A stretch of 64,000 nucleotides of DNA from Rhodanobacter denitrificans (GTDB taxonomy: Bacteria > Pseudomonadota > Gammaproteobacteria > Xanthomonadales > Rhodanobacteraceae), in the NCBI RefSeq assembly GCF_003335105.1, contig NZ_QFWQ01000003.1, positions 496,001-560,000 on the forward strand, read 5' to 3'. The position numbers were made by a program, and so were the translations under genes. Each line of letters starts with the position of its first letter. Position 1 is the first letter of the stretch. Of this stretch, positions 7,736 to 18,917 are shown piece by piece. Under the pieces are notes generated by a model. It was not told the DNA's origin. It saw only the letters and a program-made list of their open reading frames with translations, and searched no databases.

Positions 7736-9107
7736 CCGACCAGCCGGTCCGGTCGGTAACTTCGCCGTCTTCCACCACCAGCGTCTTGCCGGCCGCCGCG
7801 CTGGCGCGCACGTTGGTCAGCGGCGTGGAGCCCTTGCCGGCGACCAGCACGGCGTCGGAATCCTTGCCGTGGGCAAGCACGCTGCCCTTGATGTCGACCG
7901 CGCCGACCTTGCCGCCTTCGACAGCGTAGGTGGTGACGTTGGCGCCGTGGGTGACGAGGTCGCCGTGCACCTCCAGCTTCTCGACACTGCCGCCGGGCTT
8001 GACGCTGAAGGCCTCGGCCGGCAGCTGCATGTTGACGCCCTTGACCAGGGTGTTGCCGACCGAGCCATGCGTGGTGATGCCCTCGTCGACCACGATGGTG
8101 CCGACCGGCTTGCTCACCTGGATGCCGATGGAGCCGTCGCCGAAGGTCTCGATCGACTTGAAGCGGATGTGCTTCACCGTGCCGTCGTACTGGTTGAATC
8201 CGCGCGCACCCAGGCCATGCGTGACGATCTCGCGCTCGGCGACGAAGTGGCCCACCGTGCCGAAGTTGACGAAGCCGATGCCGCTGGGACCGTAGGAGAC
8301 CACCGGTGCATGCGCGATCCACTGCTCGACCGTGCCCCAGGTGTCCAGCACCATGTCGTTCACGCCGTAGGTGACGACTTCGCCGAAATGCTCCACGAGT
8401 TTCGCGTTCGCGCCATACACGATGAACACGCCGGCGGTGATGATGTCCGCGGTGCCATAGGGCAGCATGCCGCACGAATACACCGCGCCGGTGGTGAGCT
8501 TGTCGACTTGCACCCAGCCGCCCTGGTCGCCGAAGCCGCTCACGAAGATGCCCGAGCCGAGCACCGGCGCATTCTTGGCGCCCACGGAGATGTCGGTGAG
8601 CGAGGCACGGATGGTCGATTTCGTGTCGCCGCTGAAGTTGTATACGGTCAAGGCACCCTGGTACACGTTGACACCGTACTTCTGCGGCTGCTCGCTGTAC
8701 CGGCGGCAATCGCAGGCGGCGATGTGCAGCTTGTCCACCCCCAGGTCCAGCTTGTCGGTGCCGGCACGGGTGATGATGGAAACCTGTCCGGTGACGGTCA
8801 GGTCTTCCAGAGCGATGCGCCCCATGTCGGCGAGGCCCGTCTGGGTGTAGATCGCGCGGGCGGCCGGCGTGGCAACCACGGTGAGCTGCGCCACGCGGTT
8901 GTCGGCGGTGAGCCCGATGCCGTCGCCGTTGCCGAAGACCAGCAGGCAGCTGTCCCTGTCCCTGCCCGTCAGCACGAACCCCGGTGGCAGGCTGATGGAA
9001 AAGGGACACGCCACCGAGGTCTGCAGTTCGAGCGTGCGCGGACCCGGCCCGGAAAGGGCCGATACGAGATCCATGAGGGAGGCAATCGGCACGACAGGCG
9101 GAGTCAT
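7731..9107 (-). CDS. predicted right-handed beta-helix protein, function unknown
   Basis: The 458-residue product has no recognised catalytic motif. From about residue 90 to 445 it consists of short beta-rich repeats with a recurring V/I-x-T/S-x-G turn (VVTYGVNDMVLDTWGTVEQW, VVSYGPSGIGFVNFGTVGHF, IVTHGLGARGFNQYDGTVKH, LVTHGANVTTYAVEGGKVGA). That is the pattern of pectate-lyase-like or tailspike-like parallel beta-helices. There is no signal peptide. The ATG at 9107 is preceded by AAGGAG at 8-base spacing; the frame is open further upstream to about 9305, but that start has no such support. It lies between the kynU relic and intact proA and looks acquired. Confidence 0.6.
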   Translation of the reverse strand: MTPPVVPIASLMDLVSALSGPGPRTLELQTSVACPFSISLPPGFVLTGRDRDSCLLVFGNGDGIGLTADNRVAQLTVVATPAARAIYTQTGLADMGRIALEDLTVTGQVSIITRAGTDKLDLGVDKLHIAACDCRRYSEQPQKYGVNVYQGALTVYNFSGDTKSTIRASLTDISVGAKNAPVLGSGIFVSGFGDQGGWVQVDKLTTGAVYSCGMLPYGTADIITAGVFIVYGANAKLVEHFGEVVTYGVNDMVLDTWGTVEQWIAHAPVVSYGPSGIGFVNFGTVGHFVAEREIVTHGLGARGFNQYDGTVKHIRFKSIETFGDGSIGIQVSKPVGTIVVDEGITTHGSVGNTLVKGVNMQLPAEAFSVKPGGSVEKLEVHGDLVTHGANVTTYAVEGGKVGAVDIKGSVLAHGKDSDAVLVAGKGSTPLTNVRASAAAGKTLVVEDGEVTDRTGWSG

Positions 9108-9343
9108 TCGATACTCCTTGGAGGGAGGGACAGCGGTGATGGCGGTCTGAACATGCCGCAGCAGCCCATACACGGTCGCCATCGGGTTTTGGCGACGCGT
9201 GGCACAGAGCGTGAAGCGGACGGCATGCGGCACGGTTGCGAACGGAACCCCCGTGCATTGGATGACATGGACCGTCATGCCCGGGTGAATGACGCCACAG
9301 GCCAAAGACAGGCCGGCAACGGCGCCTTCGAGCGACGCCCTGA

Positions 9344-10600
9344 TCAGCTCCGCGGATGCCTCAACTGCCCCTCCCCCCGCACCACGAAACGCTCGATGGT
9401 GAGCGACTCGGCGCCCATCGGGCCGTAGGCGTGCAGGCGGGTGGTGGAGATGCCGATTTCGGCGCCGAGGCCGAGTTCGCCGCCGTCGCTGAAGCGCGAA
9501 GACGCGTTGATCATTACCACGGCGGAGCGGATCGCCTGCACGAAGCGTTGCGCGGCGGCTTCGTCGGCGGTGGCGATGACTTCGGTGTGGTCGGAGCCGT
9601 GGCGGCGGATGTGGGCGATGGCTTCATCGAGATCGTCGACCACGCGCACGGCGAGGATCAGGTCGAGGAATTCGGTGGCGTAGTCGTCGTCGGTGACTGC
9701 ATGCATGTCGGGCACCAGCGCGCGGCTGGCTTCATCGCCGCGCAGTTCGACGCCGCGTTCGCACAGTGACTGTGCGGCGCGCGGAAGGAAGGCGGCAGCG
9801 ACGTCGCGATGCACCAGCAGCGTCTCCAGCGCGTTGCACACGCCAGGGCGCGAGGTCTTGCCGTCGATCAGCAGACCCAGCGCCAGCTCGAGATCGGCGG
9901 CGCGATCCACGTACAGGTGGCACACGCCCTTGTAGTGCTTGATCACCGGCACGCGCGCGTGTTCGGCGACGAAGCGGATCAAGCCTTCGCCGCCGCGCGG
10001 GATGGCCAGATCGATGAGGTCGCCGAGCTGCAGCAGTTCGACCATCGCCTCGCGGCTCAGGTCGTCGAGTACGGTGACGGCGGCCTCGGGCACGCCATGC
10101 GCGCGCAACGCGGCGTGCAGCGCGGCGGCGATGGCGAGGTTGGAATGGATCGCCTCGGAACCGCCGCGCAGGATCACCGCGTTGCCGGCCATCAGGCACA
10201 GCGCCGCGGCGTCGGCAGTGACGTTGGGGCGCGCCTCGTAGATCATCGCGATCACGCCGAGCGGGATGCGCACGCGTTCGATCGACAGGCCATTCGGCCG
10301 CGTCTCGCGGCGGGTCGTCACGCCGACCGGATCGGGCAGTTCGGCCACTTCGCGCAGCGCGCCGGCAATGCCGGCCACGCGCGCCTCGTCCAGCCGCAGG
10401 CGGTCGAGCATGGCGCCCGGCACGCCTTTCGCCGCGGCCTGGCGCAAGTCTTCGGCGTTGGCCGCCAGCACCGCGGCGGCATGCGCTTCCAGCGCCGCGG
10501 CCATGTCGCGCAGCAGCGCACGCTTCGTCCCGGTGTCGAGGGCCGCGACCACCTGCGCCGCGTCGCGGCAGGCCATTGCCTGTTCGCGAATGGTGCTCAT
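9344..10600 (-). CDS. proA: glutamate-5-semialdehyde dehydrogenase (gamma-glutamyl phosphate reductase)
   Basis: The 418-residue enzyme performs the second step of proline synthesis, reducing gamma-glutamyl phosphate with NADPH. It shows the ALDH-like fold, with the catalytic cysteine in [29 protein letters not shown] near the substrate site and the C-terminal [20 protein letters not shown] block. The start overlaps the proB stop by 4 bases (ATGA), so the two are translationally coupled. It is the last gene of the arginine/proline run. A broken copy of its 3' end lies at 3735-3942. Confidence 0.97.
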   Translation of the reverse strand: MSTIREQAMACRDAAQVVAALDTGTKRALLRDMAAALEAHAAAVLAANAEDLRQAAAKGVPGAMLDRLRLDEARVAGIAGALREVAELPDPVGVTTRRETRPNGLSIERVRIPLGVIAMIYEARPNVTADAAALCLMAGNAVILRGGSEAIHSNLAIAAALHAALRAHGVPEAAVTVLDDLSREAMVELLQLGDLIDLAIPRGGEGLIRFVAEHARVPVIKHYKGVCHLYVDRAADLELALGLLIDGKTSRPGVCNALETLLVHRDVAAAFLPRAAQSLCERGVELRGDEASRALVPDMHAVTDDDYATEFLDLILAVRVVDDLDEAIAHIRRHGSDHTEVIATADEAAAQRFVQAIRSAVVMINASSRFSDGGELGLGAEIGISTTRLHAYGPMGAESLTIERFVVRGEGQLRHPRS

Positions 10601-11784
10601 GCGCCGATCTCCTGCCCGGATGCCACCGGGCGGTTCATGGTGACGAGATCGTCGCGATGCACCACCTCATCGCCGTAGCTGTAACCGAGCACGCCGTCGA
10701 TCTCGCGGCTGTGCCGGCCAGCCAGCCGACGCACCTCGGCGGCGCCGTACTGGCTAAGCCCGCGCGCGACGGCCACGCCGTCGGCGTCGACGATTTCGAC
10801 CAGGTCGCCGCGGTGGAACTCGCCGTCGGCGCCGAGTACGCCGCCCGGCAGCAGCGAGACGCGCCCGCCGGCCAGCGCCTTCACGGCACCGGCGTCGACG
10901 TGGATGCGGCCCGGCGCGGCGGGTGCGTGGCGCAGCCAGTACTTGCGCGCCTGCAGGCGCGTGGAGGCCGCGGCGATCAGGGTGCCGCGCAGTTGGCCGC
11001 GTTGCAGCGCCTGCACGGTGGCCGCCGCGCGACCGCTGAACAAGGCGGTGGGGATGCCGGCGGCGGCGGCCTTCGCCGCCGCCTGCAGCTTGGTGCGCAT
11101 GCCGCCGGTGCCAGCCGCACTGCCGCTGTCGCCGGCCATCGCCACGATCCCGGGAGTCAGCGCAGCCACCTCCAGGACCGGCGTGGCCGCTGGATCGTGC
11201 CGCGGATCGGCGCTGTACAGCGCATCGACGTCGGAGGCGATCAGCAGCAGGTCGGCATCGACCAGCGCGGCGACGATGGCGGCGAGGTTGTCGTTGTCGC
11301 CGAGCTTCAATTCGTCCACCGAGACGGTGTCGTTCTCGTTGACCACCGGCAGCACGCCGAGCTGCAGCAGTTCGCGCAGGGTGGCACGCGCGTTGAGGTA
11401 GCGGCGGCGGTTGCGCAGGTCGTCGTGGGTCAACAGCACCTGCGCCACCGGACGCGCGGTCAGCGACTGCCACAGCGCGATCATCGGCGCCTGGCCCAGA
11501 GCAGCCAGGGCCTGCCGCGCGGCAAGATCGCCGTTAGCTGGCGCATGTTCGCGCAGCAGCGCGCGCCCCGCCGCCACCGCGCCGGAAGACACCAGCACGA
11601 CCTGGCGACCCTCCGCGTGGCTGGCGGCGACGAAGGCGGCCAGGGCCTCGGCATAACGCGGCGTGAGGCCACCGCCGTCGGCGGCGAGCAGATTGCTGCC
11701 TACCTTCAGTACGGCGCGACGCCAGCGCGGCAAAGCCTGTGCGGGCAAGTCGCTGTGAGCGTTCCCTGTGTCGATCGCCGCCAT
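10597..11784 (-). CDS. proB: glutamate 5-kinase with PUA domain
   Basis: The 395-residue enzyme phosphorylates glutamate and commits it to proline. The amino-acid kinase domain (about 20-285) shows [47 protein letters not shown] and [14 protein letters not shown]-terminal PUA domain (about 300-380) is present. The allosteric control is normally feedback inhibition by proline. It is 15 bases downstream of argH and coupled to proA. Confidence 0.97.
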   Translation of the reverse strand: MAAIDTGNAHSDLPAQALPRWRRAVLKVGSNLLAADGGGLTPRYAEALAAFVAASHAEGRQVVLVSSGAVAAGRALLREHAPANGDLAARQALAALGQAPMIALWQSLTARPVAQVLLTHDDLRNRRRYLNARATLRELLQLGVLPVVNENDTVSVDELKLGDNDNLAAIVAALVDADLLLIASDVDALYSADPRHDPAATPVLEVAALTPGIVAMAGDSGSAAGTGGMRTKLQAAAKAAAAGIPTALFSGRAAATVQALQRGQLRGTLIAAASTRLQARKYWLRHAPAAPGRIHVDAGAVKALAGGRVSLLPGGVLGADGEFHRGDLVEIVDADGVAVARGLSQYGAAEVRRLAGRHSREIDGVLGYSYGDEVVHRDDLVTMNRPVASGQEIGA

Positions 11785-11799
11785 GCCCGTGTCTCCGCT

Positions 11800-13095
11800 T
11801 CAGTCGTCGAGTGCGCGCAATCGCGCGTGCAGTTCATCCAGCCGCAGGTCATTGCCGGCGCCCGGCGACACGCGCGCGGCGAGACTGCTTTCGGGCGTGC
11901 GCCCCTGGCCCGCGGACGCCGCGGTTTCCGCCGCGGCACGGTAGGCGTCGCGGAACGGCACGCCGGCGGCGGCCTGCTCGATCGCCACGTCGGTGGCGTA
12001 CATCGCCGGCTCGATCGCGGCGCGCATCGCGTCTTCGTTCCACCCGAACCGCGCCAGCAGGTCAGGCACCAGCTCCAGCGCCATCAGGCCGTGGCGCACG
12101 CCATGGAAGATCGAGCCCTTGGAGAACTGCAGGTCGCGCTGGTAGCCGGACGGCAGCGACAGCAACTGCTCGATCTCGGTACGCGCGGCGGCCACGCTGG
12201 CATAGCTGGCGCGCAGCAGTTCGATTACGTCGGGGTTGCGCTTGTTCGGCATGATCGAGCTGCCGGTGGTGTACTCGGCCGGCAGCTTGACGAAGTCGAA
12301 CTCGGCGGTGGTGAACAGCGACAGGTCCCAGGCCAGCCGGCGCAGGTCGAGCAGCGCGCCGCCGATCGCCTCCAGCACGGCCATCTCGAACTTGCCGCGC
12401 GACAGCTGCGCGTAGATCGGGCTGAGCTGCATGCGCGCGAAGCCGAGTGCCTGCGTGGTGTGTTCGCGGTCCAGCTTCAGGTTCACGCCGTAGCCGGCGG
12501 CCGTGCCGAGCGGGTTGGCGTCGATCAGCGCCATCGTCTGGCATGCGCGCAACGCGTTGTCGATGAAGCCCTCGGCGAAACCGGCGAACCACATCGCGGT
12601 GGACGACACCACGGCACGCTGCAGATGGGTGTAGCCCGGCAGCGGCACGGCCGGCTGCGCTGCGCGGTCGAGGCAGACCTGGGCAATGGCGCGGCAATGC
12701 GCCTCCAGCGCGCCCAGCTTGTCCTTCAGCCACAACCGGGTGGCCACCAGGATCTGGTCGTTGCGGCTGCGCCCGGTATGCACGCGGCGGCCGGCGTCGC
12801 CGAGGCGCTCGGTAAGCCGCGCCTCGATCGCCGAATGGCCGTCCTCGTGGCTGTCGTCCAGCACGAACGCGCCAATGGTGAAATCCTCGGCCAGCGCATC
12901 CAGCTCGCGCTTCAGCGCGGCCGCTTCGTCAGCGCCGACCACGCCGATGTTGGCCAGCCCCTCCACGTGCGCCTTGCTGGCGGTGATGTCGTGCAGGAAG
13001 AACTCGCGGTCCAGCAGCACGTCGTCGCCGGCGAGGAAGCGCATGATCTTCGCGTCGATCTTGATGTTGGATTTCTGCCAGAGGGGTTGGGTCAT
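11800..13095 (-). CDS. argH: argininosuccinate lyase
   Basis: The 431-residue protein catalyses the last arginine step, argininosuccinate to arginine and fumarate. The fumarase/aspartase signature [12 protein letters not shown] is intact, as are TGRSRNDQ and the catalytic-histidine region [13 protein letters not shown]-like palindrome separates it from argC, so it may depend on readthrough or its own promoter. Confidence 0.97.
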   Translation of the reverse strand: MTQPLWQKSNIKIDAKIMRFLAGDDVLLDREFFLHDITASKAHVEGLANIGVVGADEAAALKRELDALAEDFTIGAFVLDDSHEDGHSAIEARLTERLGDAGRRVHTGRSRNDQILVATRLWLKDKLGALEAHCRAIAQVCLDRAAQPAVPLPGYTHLQRAVVSSTAMWFAGFAEGFIDNALRACQTMALIDANPLGTAAGYGVNLKLDREHTTQALGFARMQLSPIYAQLSRGKFEMAVLEAIGGALLDLRRLAWDLSLFTTAEFDFVKLPAEYTTGSSIMPNKRNPDVIELLRASYASVAAARTEIEQLLSLPSGYQRDLQFSKGSIFHGVRHGLMALELVPDLLARFGWNEDAMRAAIEPAMYATDVAIEQAAAGVPFRDAYRAAAETAASAGQGRTPESSLAARVSPGAGNDLRLDELHARLRALDD

Positions 13096-13117
13096 CGTCG
13101 GCTCTCGTATGTTTGTT

Positions 13118-13220
13118 CGTCATTCCGGCGAGGCGCTTCTGAACAGCGAAGCTGGTCAAGCCGGAGTCCAGTGTCGTTACACGCTGAAGGCACTGGATTC
13201 CCGCTTGCGCGGGAATGACG
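13118..13220. repeat. REP-like dispersed palindrome (copy 1)
   Basis: This 103-bp element is bounded by 9-bp inverted ends (CGTCATTCC at 13118 and GGAATGACG at 13212-13220). Inner arms GGAGTCCAGTG and CACTGGATTCC form a second palindrome. The same architecture recurs at 33195-33306. Elements of this CGTCATTCCCGC...GGAATCCAGTG type are common intergenic repeats in Gammaproteobacteria. Here it sits between argC and argH inside an operon and may act as an mRNA stabiliser or attenuating hairpin. Confidence 0.75.
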
Positions 13221-13224
13221 GCGA

Positions 13225-14178
13225 TCAGGTGGGAATCGCGGTGTACTCGTCCACGCCGATCGCGCGGTTGATGTTCTGCATGGCCTGCGTCGCCGCGCCT
13301 TTCAACAGATTGTCCAGGGCGGCCACGACCACCACCCGCTTGCCGTTGGCCGAGACGGCGAAGCCGCCAATCTCGGCGTAGTGCTTGTGCGCAACGCGAC
13401 TGACCCACGGTGCCTCGTCGGTCACGCTGACCAGATTCTCGCCGTCGTAGGCCGCATGGAAACGCTGCAGCACGTCCTCGCGTTTCAGCGGGCGAGTGAG
13501 GTACAGGTTGGTGGTGACGGTGAGGCCGCGGAAGTGCGGCGCCACGTGCGGCATGAACTCCACCGGGATGCCGAGCCGGAAGCTGGCTTCCTTCTCATGC
13601 ATGTGGCCGGTGAGTGCGTACGGCATCAGGTTGTCGCGCAGCTTGTCCGGGTCGTTCTTGTCCGACGGCGTGGTGCCGGCGCCGGAGTAGCCGGAGACGC
13701 CGAAGCACACCGGCGGCGCGGCGAGCAGGTCCTTCAGCGGCGTGATCGACAATTCCATCGCGGTGGCGTAGCAGCCGGGGTTGCTGATCCTTTTCTCGCC
13801 GCGCCATTGCCCGCGGGTGAGTTCAGGCAGGCCGTAGTACCACGACGGATCGAAACGGTAGTCGGCGGAAAGATCGAGGATCAGCGTGTCCGGATTCGCT
13901 GCGTCGATCGCCGCCACGTACGGCGCCGCCTTGCCGTTCGGCAGCGCCAGGATCACCACGTCGGCGCACTGCGCCGCCACCGCGGCCGGGTCCAGGCTGG
14001 CATAGCGCAGCCCGCCGGCAAAGCCGTCGACGTGATCGGCCACGCGCTGGCCATCCAGTTCACGCGAGGAGACGAAAGCCAGCTCCAGCGAGGGATGGGC
14101 TGCGATCAGGCGGATCAGCTCCATGCCGGTATGGCCGCGCGCGCCGACGATGCCGATGGTCGAGACAGGCACGTTCAT
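13225..14178 (-). CDS. argC: N-acetyl-gamma-glutamyl-phosphate reductase
   Basis: The 317-residue enzyme reduces N-acetylglutamyl phosphate to the semialdehyde with NADPH. It has the nucleotide motif [16 protein letters not shown] and the catalytic cysteine in [12 protein letters not shown]. The ATG at 14178 fits the family N-terminus (VSTIGIVGA); a longer in-frame start at 14235 lacks support. It lies about 100 bases downstream of argB and its stop lies a few bases from a REP-like element. Confidence 0.95.
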   Translation of the reverse strand: MNVPVSTIGIVGARGHTGMELIRLIAAHPSLELAFVSSRELDGQRVADHVDGFAGGLRYASLDPAAVAAQCADVVILALPNGKAAPYVAAIDAANPDTLILDLSADYRFDPSWYYGLPELTRGQWRGEKRISNPGCYATAMELSITPLKDLLAAPPVCFGVSGYSGAGTTPSDKNDPDKLRDNLMPYALTGHMHEKEASFRLGIPVEFMPHVAPHFRGLTVTTNLYLTRPLKREDVLQRFHAAYDGENLVSVTDEAPWVSRVAHKHYAEIGGFAVSANGKRVVVVAALDNLLKGAATQAMQNINRAIGVDEYTAIPT

Positions 14179-14280
14179 GCGATGCGCAGTAGCGCATCGC
14201 ATGCGCATGTCGAGGATGAGGCATGGATGCCGCATGGAGAACGCACCATGGAAGGTTCCTTGCAGGTAATGGTCATTGAG

Positions 14281-15618
14281 TCATCCCACCAGCGTCGGCT
14301 GGCGTTGCGCGCAATGCGCCACGCAGCCGGCGATGGTGTCGAAATTGCCGTCCAGGCCGTACCAGAACACCTTCCAGCGCGGCTGCTTGAGGCAGCCGTC
14401 GGACTCGGCGTAGTAGAAGATGTTGACCTGGTTATGGTGACGCGAGCGCCAGAACAGCTGCGGATTTTCCTCGCGCATCACCTGCCACACCGCGCGACCC
14501 AGGCCTTCGCCCTGCGCGTCGTCGAGCACGGCGAACTTGTCCAGGTACGGCAGGCCCTGCCTGTTGCCGACATCTTCCATGGTGAGGATCATCGCGGCGC
14601 GGTAGTTCTCGCTGACGTAGATGCGGAACGGCCGCGTGCGCTCGAAATAATCCTGCACCAGGGTGCGGCCGAAGCTGGACTCGATCAGCCCGCGCATGCG
14701 CTCGCGGTCCACGCCCTCCCAGGAGTCGAAGCGCAGCACCTTCTCGCCACGCCGCACCAGGGTGCCCGAACCCTTGTGGGTGAACAGTTCCTTGGCCAGT
14801 TCGGACGGCCGGGTGATCGACACCGACGAGGTCAGCGGCAGGTCGGCCAGCAGGTCGGCGATCTGTTCGATCTTCAGGCGCATGCCGCCGTTGATCCACG
14901 GCTGCGCCATCAGGTGCTCGAACTCGGTACTGAGGTTGATCGAGTCGATCACCTTGCCCTGTCCGTCGAGCAGGCCGCCGGTACCGGTGAGGAACACGAT
15001 CTTGTACGGTTGCAGCGCGCGCACCAGTTCGTTCGCGGCGACGTCGGCGTTGACGTTGAGGATCTGCCCCTCGTCGGTCTCGCCCAGGCTGGCGATCACC
15101 GGGATCGAATTCGCGCGCAGGCTGGCCTCGATCGGCGCCAGGTTGATGCTCTCCACCTTGCCGACCAGCCCCAGGGTTTCGCGGTCGAGGTAGCTGGCCA
15201 TGAACACGCCCGACGGCACCGCGGTGGCGCGGGTGTCCATCGACTGCAGCGCCTCGACCAGTTTCAGATTCTGCTGCATGAACACGCGCCGCACGATGCC
15301 CAGCGCCTTCGGCGAGGTCACGCGCAGGCCGCCCACCGTCTGCTTCACGATGCCTGCGGCAGCCAGCTCCTCGTCGAGTTGCGGGCCGGCGCCGTGCAGC
15401 ACGATCGGGGTCAACCCCACCTGCTGCAGGAAGGTCAGCGACGAGGCCAGGTCGGCCAGTTCGTCGCGCAGCACTGCACCGCCGACCTTCACCACGGCGA
15501 AGCGCTTGGCGTCCACCTCGGAAAAGCGTTTCAGGTACTGCTGGATTTCCTTCGCGCTGCCCATGCTCGAAAGCAGGCGCACGATGGTCTTGCGGGTGTT
15601 GTGCTTAGCCGTGTCCAT
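14281..15618 (-). CDS. argB: bifunctional N-acetylglutamate synthase/kinase
   Basis: The 445-residue protein joins an amino-acid kinase domain (about 1-290; [63 protein letters not shown]) to a C-terminal GNAT domain (about 295-440; [44 protein letters not shown]). This is the Xanthomonas-type NAGS-K, which makes N-acetylglutamate and phosphorylates it and is related to vertebrate NAGS. No separate argA or argJ is in the cluster. The ATG at 15618 is chosen because AAGGAACG precedes it. Confidence 0.93.
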   Translation of the reverse strand: MDTAKHNTRKTIVRLLSSMGSAKEIQQYLKRFSEVDAKRFAVVKVGGAVLRDELADLASSLTFLQQVGLTPIVLHGAGPQLDEELAAAGIVKQTVGGLRVTSPKALGIVRRVFMQQNLKLVEALQSMDTRATAVPSGVFMASYLDRETLGLVGKVESINLAPIEASLRANSIPVIASLGETDEGQILNVNADVAANELVRALQPYKIVFLTGTGGLLDGQGKVIDSINLSTEFEHLMAQPWINGGMRLKIEQIADLLADLPLTSSVSITRPSELAKELFTHKGSGTLVRRGEKVLRFDSWEGVDRERMRGLIESSFGRTLVQDYFERTRPFRIYVSENYRAAMILTMEDVGNRQGLPYLDKFAVLDDAQGEGLGRAVWQVMREENPQLFWRSRHHNQVNIFYYAESDGCLKQPRWKVFWYGLDGNFDTIAGCVAHCAQRQPTLVG

Positions 15619-15634
15619 TATTCGTTCCTTGCGC

Positions 15635-16768
15635 TCATCCATGATCGCGGGGGTCAAAAACCGGCCGTCCCTGGCCGGACTTCTCTACGATTCGATAAAC
15701 CGTTTGCGCATAGCGCTCGAGCTGCTCCAGCGCGACCCACTCGTCGGCGCTGTGCGCCTGCGCGATGTCGCCGGGGCCGTAGACGAAGGCGGTGTAGCCG
15801 ACGGCGGAGAACAGCGCCGCCTCGGTCCAGAAGTCCACCGCGTTGCCGACCGGGATGCCCAGCTCGTCGGCGAGGTCGCGCGCGACCAGCCGGTTCGCCT
15901 CGGCATTCGCCGTGTCGCCGGCAGGCAGCGAGGCACCGCGGAACGTTTCGGCGAACTCCACCGGCTGCGGTTCCACCAGGTTGCGGAAACGGATTAGCAA
16001 ATGATCGGGGTTCATCGTGGGCAGGGCGCGGAAACCGAAACGCACTTCCGTTGATGGCGCGATCATGTTCGCCTTGATGCCGCCCTCGACCCGGCCGATG
16101 TTGAAGCGCAGGCCGGTGAGTCCACCGAAGCGCTCATGCGACTGCGCCGCCACGAAATCCAGCGCGGCGCTGCCCCAACGCACGGCCTGGTGCAGCGCGC
16201 TGTCGCTGGGCTGCTGTTCGCCCGAAGCATGCCCGGCCCGCCCGGCAAAACGCATCAGCACCGACTGGATGCCGCGATGCGCCAGCACCGCCTCGCCCCT
16301 GGTGGGCTCGGCCACGATCACCGCCTCATAAGCATGCGCATCGCGCAGGAAGCCGGCGATGCAGCGCGCATCGTTGGCTTCCTCGTCGGTCGTGAACAGC
16401 AGCGCCAGCGGTCCGTCGCTGGCCTTCGCCACCGCCAACAGCGCCGCCGCCGCGCCCTTGATGTCGCAGGCACCGAGGCCGATCGCGCGATCGGCGGTGA
16501 TCCGCAGCGTGTGCGGATCGGCCGTCCAGGCCGGCGAATCGGGCACCGTGTCCAGATGCACGTTGAACAGGTACTTCGGTTCGCCGCGCACGGCGTGCAG
16601 GGCCACCGCGCCGGCGCCGAAATCGGTCACCGTCACCGTGAAACCCGGCAGCTGCGAGCGCAGGTAGTCGAAGATGCCGCCGGTGTCGATCGCGCGCGGC
16701 GGGTTGCGCGTGTCGAAACCGACCAGCGCCTTCAGGTATTCCAGAGTGGAGGTAAGTAGCGGATTCAT
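15635..16768 (-). CDS. argE: N-acetyl-L-citrulline deacetylase (ArgE-like, M20 family)
   Basis: The 377-residue M20 metallopeptidase-fold enzyme shows the metal-site motifs [40 protein letters not shown] and EPT. In this order of bacteria the neighbouring carbamoyltransferase uses N-acetylornithine, so the physiological substrate of this deacetylase is N-acetylcitrulline rather than N-acetylornithine; that assignment is from family knowledge and context. The ATG at 16768 overlaps the stop of the GNAT gene by 4 bases. Confidence 0.92.
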   Translation of the reverse strand: MNPLLTSTLEYLKALVGFDTRNPPRAIDTGGIFDYLRSQLPGFTVTVTDFGAGAVALHAVRGEPKYLFNVHLDTVPDSPAWTADPHTLRITADRAIGLGACDIKGAAAALLAVAKASDGPLALLFTTDEEANDARCIAGFLRDAHAYEAVIVAEPTRGEAVLAHRGIQSVLMRFAGRAGHASGEQQPSDSALHQAVRWGSAALDFVAAQSHERFGGLTGLRFNIGRVEGGIKANMIAPSTEVRFGFRALPTMNPDHLLIRFRNLVEPQPVEFAETFRGASLPAGDTANAEANRLVARDLADELGIPVGNAVDFWTEAALFSAVGYTAFVYGPGDIAQAHSADEWVALEQLERYAQTVYRIVEKSGQGRPVFDPRDHG

Positions 16769-17205
16769 GTCCTGCCTGGCGTCCTCATGTAGACGTCCGG
16801 ATCGAGTTTTTCCATCAATGATTCCGGCCGCGCCGGTGCGGCGAAACCGAAGCCGGCATACAGCCCATGCGCGTCGCTGGTAGCCAGGCTGAAACGACGC
16901 AGGCCCTGCAACTGCGGATGCGCCATCACCTCCGCCATCAGCGCCTTGGAATGGCCTTGCCCGCGACACTCCGGCAACACGAACACGTCCGCGAGATAAC
17001 CGAAGGTGGCGCCGTCGGTGACCACGCGCGCGAACGCCACCTGACGTCCGTCCAGGTAACCGCCGAAGCACAGCGAACCTTCGATCGCCCGTTCCACCGT
17101 CGCGCGCGGAATGCCGCGGCTCCAATAGGCCTCGGTGGAGAGGAAACGGTGGATCAGCCCGATGTCGAGGCTGTCCTTGTCCGTGTTGACCCGCAGGACA
17201 CCCAT
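16765..17205 (-). CDS. GNAT family N-acetyltransferase
   Basis: This 146-residue single-domain GNAT has the acetyl-CoA-binding segment DVFVLPECRGQGHSKALMAEV and a C-terminal YAGFGFAAPARPESLMEK, close to the uncharacterised YjcF/PA-type small-molecule acetyltransferases. It lies 5 bases from argG and overlaps argE by 4 bases, so it is co-transcribed with arginine genes. A role as an extra acetyl-transfer or detoxification enzyme in this pathway is possible but unproven. The NAGS activity itself is already supplied by the fused ArgB. Confidence 0.85.
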   Translation of the reverse strand: MGVLRVNTDKDSLDIGLIHRFLSTEAYWSRGIPRATVERAIEGSLCFGGYLDGRQVAFARVVTDGATFGYLADVFVLPECRGQGHSKALMAEVMAHPQLQGLRRFSLATSDAHGLYAGFGFAAPARPESLMEKLDPDVYMRTPGRT

Positions 17206-17209
17206 ATGC

Positions 17210-18415
17210 TCAGCCCTTGCCCGCCGCCCGATTGACCTCGGCCCATAGCGTGCTGCTCATGCCGAACAGCTTGATGAAGCCCTCGGCTTCCTCGACGCCC
17301 CAGTCGGCCGACTGCGCGTAGGTGGCGCCCTTGGCGTTGAGGATGTGCTTCGACTCCACCGCCACCGCGCCGACGCTGCCGCCGTTCGTCTCCAGCGTCA
17401 CTTCGCCGTTGACGGTGGACTGGCTGGAGGCAAGGAACGCTTCCAGGTCGGTCTTCAGCGGATCGTGGAAGAAGCCCTCGTAGACCAGCTCCACCCACTT
17501 GCGCGCCACCTCGGGCTTGAAGCGGTTCTGCTGCTTGCTGAGCACCGCCTCTTCCAGCGCGCGATGCGCGGCAAGCAGCGCGGTGAGGCCAGGCGCCTCG
17601 AAGATGATGCGGCCCTTCAGGCCGATGGTGGTGTCGCCGGTGTAGAGGCCGCGGCCCACGCCATAGGCGGCGAACAGGCCGTTCAACTTCGCCAGCATCG
17701 TGTGCCCGGCGATCTTTTCTCCGTCCAGCGTCACCGCCTCGCCATTGACGAAGCCGATCTTCACCTGCAGCGGCTTGGACGGCCATTCGGCGCGCGGCTT
17801 GCACCAGCCCACCGCACCGGCGCCGGGCGCCTGCCACTTGTCGATCTCGCCGCCGGACATGGTCAGGCCGAGCAGGTTCTCGTTGATGGTGTAGGCCTGC
17901 TGCTTGGCGCGCACGCCGAAGCCACGCTCTTCCAGGAACTTCTGTTCGTAGGCGCGCGTCTGCGTGTGTTCCTTCTGGATCTCGCGGATCGGCGCCACGA
18001 TCTGGTAGTCGCCCAGCGCCTTCACCGCCAGGTCGAAACGCACCTGGTCGTTGCCCATGCCGGTGCAGCCGTGCGCGATCGCCTTCGTGCCCAGTTCGGC
18101 GGCGCGCTTCAGCGCGGCTTCGACGATCAGGTAACGGTCGGACACCAGTAGCGGGTACTGGCCCTGGTAGCCCTCGCCCGCCCACACGAACGGCTTGACG
18201 AAACCGTTCCAGATGGCCGGGCCGCCGTCCACCGTGACATGGCTGGCCACGCCCAGTTCCTTCGCGCGGCTCTCGATGAAGGCGCGCTCCTCGGCATCGA
18301 CGCCGCCGGTATCGGCAAACACGGTGTGCACGGCCCAGCCGCGCTCCTGCAGATAAGGCACGCAGAAGCTGGTGTCGAGGCCGCCGGAGAAGGCGAGGAC
18401 GATGTCTTTGCTCAT
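17210..18415 (-). CDS. argG: argininosuccinate synthase
   Basis: The 401-residue enzyme joins citrulline and aspartate with ATP. It has the PP-loop [12 protein letters not shown], the family block [14 protein letters not shown] and the citrulline/aspartate site [11 protein letters not shown]. In this pathway citrulline arrives from deacetylation of N-acetylcitrulline by the argE product next door. The gap to the OsmC gene upstream is 28 bases. Confidence 0.97.
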   Translation of the reverse strand: MSKDIVLAFSGGLDTSFCVPYLQERGWAVHTVFADTGGVDAEERAFIESRAKELGVASHVTVDGGPAIWNGFVKPFVWAGEGYQGQYPLLVSDRYLIVEAALKRAAELGTKAIAHGCTGMGNDQVRFDLAVKALGDYQIVAPIREIQKEHTQTRAYEQKFLEERGFGVRAKQQAYTINENLLGLTMSGGEIDKWQAPGAGAVGWCKPRAEWPSKPLQVKIGFVNGEAVTLDGEKIAGHTMLAKLNGLFAAYGVGRGLYTGDTTIGLKGRIIFEAPGLTALLAAHRALEEAVLSKQQNRFKPEVARKWVELVYEGFFHDPLKTDLEAFLASSQSTVNGEVTLETNGGSVGAVAVESKHILNAKGATYAQSADWGVEEAEGFIKLFGMSSTLWAEVNRAAGKG

Positions 18416-18443
18416 GGCTTGCAGATCCTGAAAAGAAAAACGG

Positions 18444-18917
18444 TCAGATGGATGCGACGACGATGCGCGGCTCGCAGCGCACCGGGAAATTCACGGAGTT
18501 GGCGATGAAGCAGGCGTGGTGCGCGGTTTCGTGCGCCGCCTCGGCCCTCGCCGGATCGCTGGCGGCGCTGATCGTCACCACCGGGTGCAGCACCACTTCG
18601 GCGAAGCGGCCGCCGTCGCCTTCGGTGACCATCGTGCCTTCGGCGGCGTCGGTGTAGGCCGTCACCACCACACCGGCCACGGTGGCCATGTGCAGGTAGG
18701 ACAACATGTGGCAGGTCGACAGCGCGGTCACCAGCATGTCCTCCGGGTTGTGCCTGGTGGCGTCGCCGCGGAACGTCGGATCCGACGAGCCGGCCAGCTC
18801 GGGTTTCCCCGCGATGCGGATCACATGGTCGCGGCTGTAGTTGCGATAGCCGTCCGTGCCCGTGCCGAGGTTGCCGGTCCACTCCACGTCGACGCGATAG
18901 TGATGCTGATGATTCAT
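18444..18917 (-). CDS. OsmC/Ohr family protein (YhfA-type)
   Basis: The 157-residue protein has the OsmC fold. The two redox-type cysteines lie in [14 protein letters not shown] and [14 protein letters not shown], with the N-terminal [11 protein letters not shown] strand region. Family members reduce organic hydroperoxides. It overlaps the PaiB-like gene by 4 bases (ATGA). The two form an unrelated pair between argF' and argG, so they will be co-expressed with arginine synthesis. Confidence 0.88.
   Translation of the reverse strand: MNHQHHYRVDVEWTGNLGTGTDGYRNYSRDHVIRIAGKPELAGSSDPTFRGDATRHNPEDMLVTALSTCHMLSYLHMATVAGVVVTAYTDAAEGTMVTEGDGGRFAEVVLHPVVTISAASDPARAEAAHETAHHACFIANSVNFPVRCEPRIVVASI

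Noticed and set aside
9108-9305. N-terminal extension of the beta-helix protein from an upstream ATG at 9305
   Set aside because: The ATG at 9107 has a strong AAGGAG site. The extension has no signal peptide and no repeat character, so it was not included.
10576-17235. Very long plus-strand open frames across the arg/pro genes
   Set aside because: These are shadows caused by high GC at third positions on the true minus-strand genes. They encode His/Arg/Gln/Gly-rich sequence without domains.
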